A stretch of DNA of 64,000 bases from Heliopora coerulea (Eukaryota > Cnidaria > Anthozoa > Scleralcyonacea > Helioporidae), in contig JASJOG010000035.1 in NCBI GenBank assembly GCA_030142905.1, positions 1,794,001-1,858,000 on the forward strand, written 5' to 3'. The translations under genes and the position numbers were made by a program. The notes beneath the pieces were generated by a model. That model saw only the letters and a list, made by a program, of their open reading frames with translations. It was not told the DNA's origin and did not search any database. Positions 46,766 through 58,913 of the stretch are shown piece by piece. Within the stretch, counting starts at the first letter, position 1, and each line of letters starts with the position of its first letter.

Positions 46766-46960
46766 ATAGAAAACAGCTTTCGTGTCTCTGTACTGTGATA
46801 GAAAAATGAATGACGTCATTTCGACCAGAAAAATGTCAAGTGAAAACACGAGGCGTAGCCGAGTGTTTTCACTTGACATTTTTCTGGTTGAATTGGGGTC
46901 ATTCATGTTTCTATCACAGTACAGAGACACGAAAGCTGTTTTCTGTTTGTCTTATAAAAT
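46766..46960. mobile_element. Near-perfect palindromic MITE
   Basis: Arms of about 80 bp start aaaacagctttcgtgtctct (46770) and end as its complement (46945). The centre is gaggcgtagccga. Arms include atgacgtcatt. Diverged copies lie near 29600, 44610 and 59580; cttataaaataa and gaggctcgtccaat segments next to it recur near 44280 and 59765. Confidence 0.85.
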
Positions 46961-47103
46961 AACCAAGGTTTTCTCGAGTTTTCATGACGTCATTCATGTC
47001 TCTGCACTCTAATACAAAATGAAAATGACGTTAACCGTGTCTCTGTACTCTGAGAGAAAATGAGGCTCGTCCAATCAGAGCGTGCGTAGGACGCGTATTA
47101 TTT

Positions 47104-47519
<416 letters not shown>

Positions 47520-48050
47520 CAGTCCATAGGCTGTTAACTTAAACGTGTTGTATCAACGCGAATCGCTGCCGCTACAATTGACATGATTTTATAGCTGTAT
47601 TTTTGACACGATAAATGTCTTCTTGTTTTGTTTTTTTTTTTTTTTCTCTGAGGCTTTATTACAAATCATAACCATTTTTGCAAATTTTCCTCACTTTAAC
47701 TCTTTCCCAGCGGGAGCTCCCCATTAACGAGTAAAATCATTTGGCGTTAGCCAGAGTAAAATAATGAAATTCGTATCTCACCGGAAAAGAGAGGTCCTCT
47801 TCCACTCAGTAAATTTAATCATATGAACCTACTTTTCTTTGTGTAAATTGAATAGATTTTCATATCATTTGCCGAGGTTTAAATGAATCTCTCCTCACTT
47901 GACTCAAGTATGTTGTAGTAGCGATGAAAAAACAAAATAAATACACAAAACAAGAAACTACTTTGAATTTAAATTTAAAGTCTAATTCTAATCCTCGTCG
48001 ACCAAAGTGCGTTTGCTCTTTCTTTGTTCAATGTTATGTGTAAAACTAAC

Positions 48051-48346
48051 TCAGTCCCAGCTGTTTCTTCCCTTCTGTTCTTTAATTCGGTTATGTTTCA
48101 TCAACAACTTTTTCCAAACCCTAGGGTTAACTTTTGGAGTGCAACAGTTCAACGGACAAGATGAGCGACAACTGGATGGTAAGCAGAACTCCGGACAAAC
48201 AGGAAGCTGCTGTTGATTGAAGACTTGGGGGAAACCAGGCAGTTGACCACAACATGCCTGAGTGCAAGAAGGCTGACAGGTGGGTGAACATCCACCCGGA
48301 CAAAACTCAGTTAGAGGCCCACCAGAAATGTGGCTGTTGTTGCCAC
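48051..48346 (-). CDS. Gene C last exon: two minicollagen-type cysteine-rich domains
   Basis: CRD1 is CPGGCSPTCQPSCTQACC (C-x3-C-x3-C-x3-C-x3-CC), the exact spacing of the minicollagen CRD. CRD2 is CPEFCLPSSCRSSCPLNCC, the same with one 4-residue gap. They are separated by a Gln/Pro/Phe linker. A basic tail (VWKKLLMKHNRIKEQKG) precedes the TGA at 48051. Minicollagen CRDs are a cnidarian hallmark and mediate disulfide reshuffling during nematocyst hardening. Confidence 0.88.
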
Positions 48347-51300
48347 CTAGAAATGATATAAGAATTTTCCGAACATTTGTGAAGGTCAACATGAACATCA
48401 ACTGTAGAACTCCTTTCCACTTTTAACGGATCCGGATAGAATCCAAATACATTTAAAATAAAATTTGGCTTAATAAAGTACGAGAAAAACAGCTTCTATT
48501 TGTAAAAATTGAACCAAATAAAATCAATCAGGAACTTAACGACTGTCATAGCCTGTGAAGCAGGCGCTCTGGGTGGAATTAAAGTGCACTTGAATTGAAA
48601 AAGAATAAGTGTTGGAGAAACTCCATTTAAATCAGAAAGATTGGATTTCACTGCTTGCTCGTCACTCCGGTCTTGAGATACTTAGGTTGGTTTAGTGTGT
48701 AAACTATATTACAATAAATTAAAACAAATTGTTATGAAAATTCGTCAAATACGATAAATTGTATCAATTTATAATAATTCTAAGAATTGAAAAATTATCA
48801 CAATTAAGGTAAACTGTGAGTAAATTGTCATCAATTACGGCAAGTTCGAATCACGCATTAATCACGTGTGCGTTAACCTAATGTTAGATATTGTAATGTA
48901 CCTACCATATTCGGGGTGCATTGGATCCACCAGGGTAAGCTCCGACTCTGTCGATTTCTTTCCAGATATGGGTGCAACGGTATTTCCTGGTGGCGTTGGG
49001 GTTGGGGTTAATGAGGGAGGATTAGGCGCCCCAGGAATTCCCGGTGGGGACAAACCTATCGGCGTTGTCTCACCAGGGGCAATTGGGGTTGGGGACTGGG
49101 AAGGAAGAGTGGTCGTCAAAGGTGATAGAGTAGTTGGGGTTGAGACGGTTGGTACCACAGGGGGACTTAAACCTGATTTTTCCGGGAGTATGATTTGGCC
49201 AGATTTATCTGGACAAAAGAATTTAAATCAAATATCGCAGTAAGCTATGTACCAAAGCAGTGGCGTTGCTAGGGTTAATTTATTTTGTTGGGGGGGGGCA
49301 ATATTGTGGCATACCCTGTGGTTTTACAGCTTTTTAATGATTAAATCGGTGCTCACCGCCAAGTAACATCGTTTGGGTAAATGGCGACCAGTGTCTCGGA
49401 TTACTGGGTAAATGGCGACGAGTGCTGGTTCGATATCGCACCAAGAAAACCTTGGTTGTAGAAACAAATATTACCGAGATCCGGAACACGAGGCAAAAAT
49501 TTAATTGTTCAACGGGTTCAATATACTGGTATGAAATGGGGGGCATGGTCCCCTACTCCCTCCTTCACGACGCCTATGGTGTCTTAACAAACTGCCGGAG
49601 AGAAGCAAGGAAGAACAGTCCCTCGTCCGATTTTATATAAAAGTACATCATGGAAATTGACGTAAACGATTGCTCCTTTTGATGTATCCGATTAACTCAC
49701 TGGGGTATTCCAGCGGTATTACCACATTAGCGAGCGAATTGAAAGCACAAGTTGTGCATTTGAAATATTACATACCCCAGGACGAACAATCGTATGCAAC
49801 CATTTTATCGTAAAAATGAACCTTTAGGGATTTGTCTTTTTTTACCAATCTCAGGATTATGGAATCAGTATACTTCAAGAAGCACGAAAATCTCGAGTGT
49901 CTAGATATTTTCTACGATCCAACCGGGACCTGTTGCGAAAAATGCAATATTGGGCCATTCAGCTGGGAATCGAACCCGCGACCTCGCGAATCCAGTGCGA
50001 TGCTCTGCCAACTGAGCTACGGAGGCTGTTGCCTAGACGCTCGAGATTTTCGTCCATCTAAAAGGATCAAATTAACAGTTAGTGGTCGAGTGTAAATGCC
50101 ATAATGTTTTCCTACAAGAAGCGAGTGATATAACTTTTCGATTCCTGTAAGCATGCAAACTCTTCCGTCTGACATTGGTAATCATAAATTTCACATGTCA
50201 TTTCACATGTGAAAAACGTATGGAATTGGAACATTTTCACACATAAAATTCCAATTTCACATCTGAAATTGGAACATTTTCACATATGAAATACCTAATT
50301 CACATGTGAAATTATCTGGTTCAAAATTTCACCTGTGAAATCTTGCGTAGTACGAAACATGTATTTCACATATGAAATTCTCATTTTACATATAGAATTG
50401 AAAAAATTAGACATGAAATATTATTTTCACATATGAAATAATATGTGAAATTTTTAAGGAAAACCGGCCCTTTCCACCTGATATCGGTCTAGAGGGTCGC
50501 TCGAAGTAATCTATCCCACGCGTCCTCAGAAACCGTGTTGTTCCACAGCTCTTCATTAAAACGTTACTAATTTTAAGAGAATAGGTGAATGATCGTCAAA
50601 CCCTATACTCAGAGAAACGATTTCTGAGCTTCAAACGGGGATCGAACCCGCAACCTTCTCACGACCGGTAAGACGCTCCAACCAATGAGCTACCAAGATT
50701 CAGATGGCGAGGCAAGGTCCAAGTTCGACATATATGCGCGACCTAAGAAGGCTGCGTTTGTCAGAAGGCTGCGGGTTCGATCCCCGTCTGGGGATCAGAA
50801 ATCGTTTTCCTGAGTATAGGGCTTGATGATCATTCATCTATCATCTTAAGATATTTCCAAGCTCTCATACATTCAATATATAAACATTATTAATTTTATT
50901 ATACATGAAGACGTGAATTGAAATACACTAACCTGTAAAGGCAATTTTGTTATTATCGGTATCACAAACGTCCGAAAATGTTAACGGTGTTTGTAAAATC
51001 CCCTGATTTGTCGCTACACACTTTCCACTTTTGGCCTCCTGTAGCGATCCGCCTGTGGTGAACTTGAATTGTAGAGCATGAGGAGTCTGGATGCCAGGGA
51101 AGTATAAAGTACATTGAGGGTTTAGAATCAGCCTGGAACCACTAGTTATAGTCCTAGGGTCTCCTGTACTCTCCCCTTGTAAACACATTCCACTTGCAAG
51201 ATGAAGGATAACTCCGTCAGGGAGAAGTCTAAACAACGTTGGAAGCTGGGCACAACCATCGGCCAAGACGATGGGAGTGTTTGGGTCCGGATGGAGTTTG

Positions 51301-52976
51301 GACCCCAATGGATGGACACACGGTGTGTATGTCTTGAATTTTATTGACAATGCAGGATATACTAAAATAGTAAAAACCAAAACGAGGAGGATTGTACGGA
51401 ATACAAATTTGGAAAATTTAAATTGACTAAAATTTGACGAGTATTCATACGAAGAGTATGTGTGACGAGCGAGGTATAGGTATAGGTACAGGTACAGGTA
51501 TAGGTACAGGTATAGGTACAGATATAGGTATAGGTATAGCTATAGGTATAGGTATAGGTATAGGTATAAGTATAGGTATAGGTATAGGTATAGGTATAGG
51601 TATAAGTATAGGTATAGGTATAAGTATAGGTATAGGTACAGGTACAGGTATAGGTATAGGTATAGGTATAGGTATAGGTATAGGTATAGGTATAAGTATA
51701 GGTATAGGTATAGGTATAGGTATAGGTATAGGTATAGGTATAAGTATAGGTATAGGTACAGGTATAGGTATAGGTATAGGTATAGGTACAGTATAGGTAC
51801 AGATATAGGTATAGGTATAGATATAGGTATAGGTATAGGTATAGGTATAGGTATAGGTATAAGTATAGGTATAGGTATAGGTATAGGTATAGGTATAGGT
51901 ACAGGTATAGGTATAGGTATAGGTACAGGTATAGGTATAGCTATAGGTATAGGTATAGGTATAGGTATAAGTATAGGTATAGGTATAGGTATAGGTATAA
52001 GTATAGGTATAGGTATAAGTATAGGTATAGGTACAGGTACAGGTATAGGTATAGGTATAGGTATAGGTATAGGTATAGGTATAAGTATAGGTATAAGTAT
52101 AGGTATAAGTATAGGTATAGGTACAGGTATAGGTATAGGTATAGGTATAGGTACAGTATAGGTACAGATATAGGTATAGGTATAGATATAGGTATAGGTA
52201 TAGGTATAGGTATAGGTATAGGTATAGGTATAAGTATAGGTATAGGTACAGGTATAGGTATAGGTATAGGTATAGGTACAGTATAGGTACAGATATAGGT
52301 ATAGGTATAGATATAGGTATAGGTATAGGTATAGATATAGGTATAGGTATAGGTATAGGTATAGGTATAGGTATAGGTATAGGTATAGGTATAGGTACAG
52401 GTATAGGTATAGGTATAGGTACAGGTATAGGTATAGGTATAGGTACAGGTATAGGTATAGGTATAGGTATAGGTATAGGTATAAGTATAGGTATAGGTAT
52501 AGGTATAGGTATAAATATAGGTATAAGTATAAGTATAGGTATAGGTACAGGTATAGGTATAGGTATAGGTATAGGTATACGTATAGGTATAGGTACAGGT
52601 ATAGGTATAGGTATAGACACAGGTATAGGTATAGGTATAGGTACAGGTATAGGTATAGGTATAGGTACAGGTATAGGTATAGGTATAGGTATAAGTATAG
52701 GTATAGGTATAGGTATAGGTACAGGTATAGGTATAGGTATAGGTATAGGTATAGGTATAGGTATAGGTATAGGTATAGGTATAGGTATAAGTATAGGTAT
52801 AGGTATAAGTATAGGTATAGGTACAGGTATAGGTATAAGTATAGGTATAGGTATAGGTATAGGTATAGGTATAAGTATAGGTATAGGTATAGGTATAAGT
52901 ATAGGTATAGGTACAGGTATAGGTATAGGTATAGGTATAGGTATAGGTATAGGTACAGGTACAGGTATAGGTATAA

Positions 52977-53009
<33 letters not shown>

Positions 53010-56000
53010 GGTGTGTGTTTGTGTGCATGTGTGTTTGTGTGCATGTGTGTTTGTGTGCATGTGTGTTTGTGTGCATGTGTGTATAGGCGCGTGTGTTTAT
53101 ATGTGAGGAAGTAGGTGTGCAACTGTTTACCTGCCTACCTGTCTGTCAGTTTGTTACTGTCACATGTCAAGGACCCATGAGGAAACCGACTTACTTCGTA
53201 ATGTTTTTGATAAAACTAACGAATTATAGTAAAATTTTCTAACGAAAGTTTAATTCATATTTGGAACGTTAAAGTTGTGTAGATGGTGTAGATCGCCTAC
53301 AGTTAAAAAACTTACCATCTGTGACTCTCTTCTCAAGTGGATTTCCCGGTTCCAACCATCCATTTATAACAAACTCGTAAACTATTTCATTTTGCGGTAT
53401 GACCATGATCTTTAATGCAAAACAGAATTATTTGATTTGGGAAACAACAGTCTCATAACGAATTATTAAATGTGGTAACTTGGTAGATATACGTCTTATA
53501 CGCACGTTCTCAAACTATTCTACTCGCTACTCAAAAGCTATTCTATATTCAACTTTTTTTCTGAGTAGAATAGCTTGAGAACGTACGTTTAAAAGATCAT
53601 ATATCTAACAAGCTACCACATTTAATAACTCATTGATTAGCAGTAAATAGGTGACATATCGAGACTTGCAGACTGGCAGTACATATTTCTACTGTCAATT
53701 TGAACCAGTACATAAATGTAACCTTCGTTCACCATCTGAGTCCATGTAGCTCAATGGTTAGAGCATCTCACCGGCGATCAGAAGGTTACGGGTTCGATTC
53801 CCGTCAGGGACTCAGAAAGTTTTTCTGAGTAGAATAGAGTGAGTACGTACGTATAAAACATCAAGTATCATAACGGTGCGTAACTGAGGTTTGAAATCTT
53901 GAAAATCATGCGTAAAATTGAACCTTAATTTTACTTGGTCACAAGCTATTTTTATCTACCAACTTGAAGGCAGATGATGACATCACGTCCTGTAGTTGTG
54001 ACTATAAACAATGATTGATTAAGGTTTTTTTGATGCAAAACATTATCGAAATCGGAATTTGTGTCGTCAACCAAAGCCGAAAGCTAATGCTGATAAGGAC
54101 TTGACAAATTTATAATTCTTGATGTGATTTTGGGTAGCTGAATTGATAGCTAATTTGAAAAAGCGTTCTACAATACATTTATGTATATTCAACAAGCAAT
54201 CAGGTTATTATGAAACTGTCTGAATTTATAAAACATTGCTAGGCATGCAGTTTCCCTTGCTCAACCAGTACTTCGTGTTAGTGGCGTCTTGTAAGCAACG
54301 CATTTTTATGCATTGTACGCTTTATGCCAATAGTAGCATCGTAAGATCAGAACATAACAATATGAGCGGTTATTATATCACTAAAAGTGAATACATTGCA
54401 AATTCTCTTTCAAAATTTTTAATCAATCATATCCAAATGTTTGGGAAAACATCCACAATCAGTTTCAGTGCGACAAGTGGTTTCCCCAATCATTTCAAAT
54501 CTAATCTCTACTACAGACTCAGGCATGCCTGTTTTTTATTAATGAACATGCGGATATTATAGTTTTCAATATTCATTATAACTATTAAAATGGTATATCT
54601 TAAAAGAATTGCAAGTACTAAAAGAATAAAAAGTGTAAGAGCTCTAAGAAATTTTAAAAAATTCCGGCTGCGTCCGTATTTAAGCGAAAGTCATCTAGTA
54701 TTTCAAATTCGTCTGGTTTCTTGAATGTCACTCGAGAGCCTCTCACGTGCAGATGGACAGATCGCAGAATTTCAAACGACAGGTGCGTTCGCAGCCAAGC
54801 TATGGCAATGGCATATGATTCCCCGTGTCAGTTAATTCAACAGAGCATCTAGTTGTTTTCATACGGATGTTTTTCGCGTGCAGAGCAGAAGGCATTCGCG
54901 TTTCCTCTCAGTTCACGAATATTTTAAATCAATCAGAGTAGTTCGAGTGACTTGAACAACTAACAACAATACCTTGTCAATTTTCCAATTTGGCGAAATT
55001 CCCGAGCCATCTTGTCGAATTCTAATTCTCTCTAACCTATTCAAGTTTTCAAGTTGTAATCTAAAAACCTTGGAGCTGAAACGAGAGACAATAAATAAAA
55101 CTAAAATTCAGCTCCCTTTATCATTTCTAGGCTACTTAAAAACCAATCATATTCACCCATTTTGAGTTACAGCGTACAAAGGAACCAACAAAATAGAGCG
55201 TATGCATGACGCATTGAACTCTGAAAAGACTGGAACGACATCTCGTCATACCTGGCCTCGCAATTAAATGAAGCGAAAATGCGGGCAGCCACACATGTAG
55301 GTCGAAAACACGCGTGTGAAAATCTTGTATTGAACCTTTATTTTTCATAGACATTTAATTTTGCCAAATATGCAGTCTTACAGACATTGTCCTCTACTTA
55401 TCTGAAATTAAAAAGAAAACTGTCAAAACCCCTGAAAATTAGGCTAAATGTTCCGTAATGGGTTGCATCTTTTATCCCTTAGGAGGCTGGTATGACCTGC
55501 AAACTGACCTACATGCCAGCCTCCATGTTGGCTTCAAAATCCAGTTTGCAGGTGTCGTTCCAGTCTTTTAGAGTTCAATGACTTGACGTCATGGTAACCA
55601 TGTTGGTATTCCTGAAGAAAAGAATTTTGATCAGTGATTTTGATCATCTTCTATTGTTAGGTACACCAACAAGGCCTCCATGCCCTTTGTTATTCGCGTC
55701 TCCAGGGACTGGATACTTACGCTTTTTAACAGCATGTTATGTTACAGACCCAGAAGAAAAACCCCATATGATAAACTGGTCGAATTAGACTGTCTTCTTT
55801 CCAATGACAGGTCTGTGTGTGCGTGAGGTGACAAAGGGGAAAATGAGAATAGTAACCTACCTTGCGGCGGTAAATGCTTGTCGTCCTGTAGGGCTCTTGA
55901 GATGGATCTCCGAACTACTGCCAACTGGTCCGTACAATGTGACGTAAATATTGGCTCTTGAACTAGCTTGAGACGACGAGCCGGTGTAAACAATTATGTC

Positions 56001-57345
56001 ATAGGGGATCGCTAGGAAAACGAGAACATTGCAATTAGATAGAGGCCAACGAATGGGAATTAGTAACATTCTTGAAATTATGGCAGTCCTCGCATTTCTC
56101 CCGTGAGGTCGCCGCTGTACCTGTTGGTGAAGGCGTTGTGGGGGTTGTCACGACGGGAGATGGCGTCGTAGGTGTGTTAGTAGTCACAGGATTAAGTACG
56201 GGGGAGAGAGGTGTGGTTACTGGATTGGCAGTAACTGGATTAACTGTGGGGGTCGGTGGCGCGTTGGTTGTGCTAGGAATTGTTGGATTAGTTGGTGTGG
56301 AAGGCTGCGTAGGAGCTGTGTTGGGAGAGACTGGATTGGTTGGAATGGAAGGGGAAGTGGCGGCTGTGGTGGCGATCGGTGGATTAGTTGGGTTTGGAGG
56401 TAGCGTGGGAGCTGTGTTGGGTGTGACTGGATTAGTTGGAATGGTTGGTGGCGGGGTGTTTGTGGTGGGAATTACGGGACTAGTTGGGCTGGGAGGAGGC
56501 GTAGGACCTGTAAAGAAAAAAAGAAATGAAAGAATCAATTAATGCTTGCAAGAAGGGGAGCTTCAGTCTTTAGAGATGACATACGGAACTAGTGGTAGTG
56601 CAGGCGTTGAAATTTGATAACCAACCAGCTGCCGCAATCACCTATACCGTCACAATAAGTGGGGAACATTGAAACCGTTCTAAAGTCAATTCTGCCCTCC
56701 TCCAACGCGGCTAAATGTTTACTCTTTAACTGGTCCAAAACAGTAGCACCAAATTGGTTACTCACTGTTGAGTGAAGTTAAGAGCTAGTGGTCTGACTGG
56801 ATTTATTTATGATCTCTATACGTATATAAATATATATATATATTTATATTATGAGTTCAACTTACTGCTTAGAGTTTCACGCCTGAAGACCGTGAAAGAG
56901 TGTGAAATTCTGAGAATTAACTTTCTAAGTTGAACTCATAATATCATAAATATTAGCTCTACTCCGGTATCGAGCACTCTACTTCGTTTACTTGATCTAC
57001 GTATTGTAAATATATACTATACATACATATATATATATACACATAAAGCTACTCCATATATATATATATATATACATGTAATGCCACTCCAAGTGAAACA
57101 AACCCACACCAGGCATGTAGAGAAAAAGTCTATTTGACCGCGTCGGGGATTCGAACCAGCGACCTTCGACTTATTAGTCTAAGACCTAACGTCACTCTTA
57201 AACAACAACAATGATTGCTGTAGCCTTTGCATTTCTTAGAGGTAACTTTTTTTTTTTTATACTTATTGTTCTATGGTACAATTTATAGATGCTACGAATT
57301 TTGATTATATGTAAATCTTTTATTTTATATGTAAATATACATATA

Positions 57346-57379
<34 letters not shown>

Positions 57380-58138
57380 TTTTGTGTCCCCAATTAGTTG
57401 TGAAAACTAAATACATTGACACATTAATAAAGTTGTTATGTTATGTTATGTTATGTTACACTCTATCAACTGAGCTAGAAGGCCAAGCCAGAAGAATGTC
57501 GTGAAATGATGGTATTTAAATTTGATTTTTTTTTTTAATGCTACTCCAAGTGAAAGGAACCCATGCCGGGCAAGTAGAGAAAAACTCTATCAACTCTAAA
57601 GCATTAAAATCCAGAAGTAGCCGACAACTTTAGGAAACAAAGGAAGAAACAAACGCCGAAGAATAATGTCATCTTGATAACTCAAGATATGAGTTAAAAT
57701 CAAGAGAATTACAATGAAATATCACAATTTCATTTTAATTCTCTTGATTTTAACTCATATCTTGAATTATCAAGATGGCATTATTCTTCGGAGTTTGTTT
57801 CTTCCTTCATTTTCTTAAGCATTAATATCATTATCTTTCACTCAAGTATATAGTTCCACAATTACTTAACTGTAGAAGCATTACTGACGTAGTCTGTGCT
57901 GATATGGAGGAAACTAGTGTTTCGAAATATCAAATTCAAATACCATCATCCCACGACATGTTCCCTACTTGACCTTGTAGCTCAGTTGGTAGGGCGTCGG
58001 ACCAGTAAACAGAAGGTGGCGGGTTCGAATCTCAGTCAAGTAGAGTTTTTTTCTACGTGCCTGGTATGGGCACGTTTCACTTAGAGTAGCAATAATATCG
58101 TTATCTTTTACCCAAGTACATAGTTCCACAATTACTTA

Positions 58139-58177
<39 letters not shown>

Positions 58178-58544
58178 CATAATATAACTACAGACGGAAC
58201 CGTTTCGGCCTATTGGGCCTCATCAGTGTAGTGCTGATGAGCAAGATGGAGTAGCCTACATCATATAGACAACTCAGATGTCCCACGCTTGTGGTACATC
58301 TAAGCCATGCCAGAGCGCTCTAACTGGAGACTAGTGAGAGTAAAATAGACAAAATTTTTGCTGTCGCTACTCTGAGTTTCACGCGCTTAGGCGATCATAG
58401 TTGATCGCCTGAGCGCGTGAAACTCAGAGTAGTGACAGCAAAAATTTTGTCTATTTTACTTCTATATTCCCTCTACTGGTATGGTATTGAGCGCTCTTCA
58501 TTTTCAAACCAACACTGCAACCTTTCTGGTCCTCACCTTCGGTT

Positions 58545-58576
<32 letters not shown>

Positions 58577-58873
58577 CAATGGCCCCCCACTCACGTAGAG
58601 GTTTGAGCACTCTGTCCCCGTATCAATCCATGTTCATTCCGAGCAGCACTGATGAGCTGTGGTACAGCGAAACGTACGTCTGCAGATTGAACATATATAC
58701 GCTCCCACATTTCGATGTTGTTGAGCACTCTATGGATATATAAGGGAAACAAACAGCGTTACGTAAAGCCCACCGCTCAAGTAGCGGTTTGACTAGTGTT
58801 TCCGTATCAATCCATGTTCGTTCCGAGCTGTACTGATGAGGTGTGGCACAGCGAAACGTACGTCTGCTGATTG

Positions 58874-58913
<40 letters not shown>

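Larger units (their letters stand above)
58570..58880 (+). mobile_element. Retrozyme-like tandem repeat, 184-bp unit
   Basis: tatcaatccatgttc begins at 58621 and 58805. The units match from the cccac.gctca.gtag.ggttt segment (58580 and 58770) through the hammerhead to ttgaacatata. AT microsatellites flank both ends. No open frame. Confidence 0.8.

Noticed and set aside
49955..50027. Functional tRNA gene
   Set aside because: Box A and B are intact but the acceptor stem does not pair; similar heads occur many times with SINE tails.
51445..53122. Three overlapping long open frames (up to about 540 codons) on the minus strand
   Set aside because: All arise from the hexamer microsatellite, whose period keeps every frame open (Pro-Ile, Tyr-Leu and Tyr-Thr repeats).
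55095..55165. Missing central exon of PLAT domain 2 (minus strand, reading YDWFLSSLEM)
   Set aside because: The W-F-L motif is suggestive, but an in-frame stop lies eight codons upstream with no acceptor between and no phase 0 donor follows.
56072..56542. Gly/Val-rich plus-strand frame, and a similar one at 48866-49243
   Set aside because: Antisense shadows of the Pro/Thr linker exons of gene C, whose minus-strand splice sites are in phase with the neighbours.
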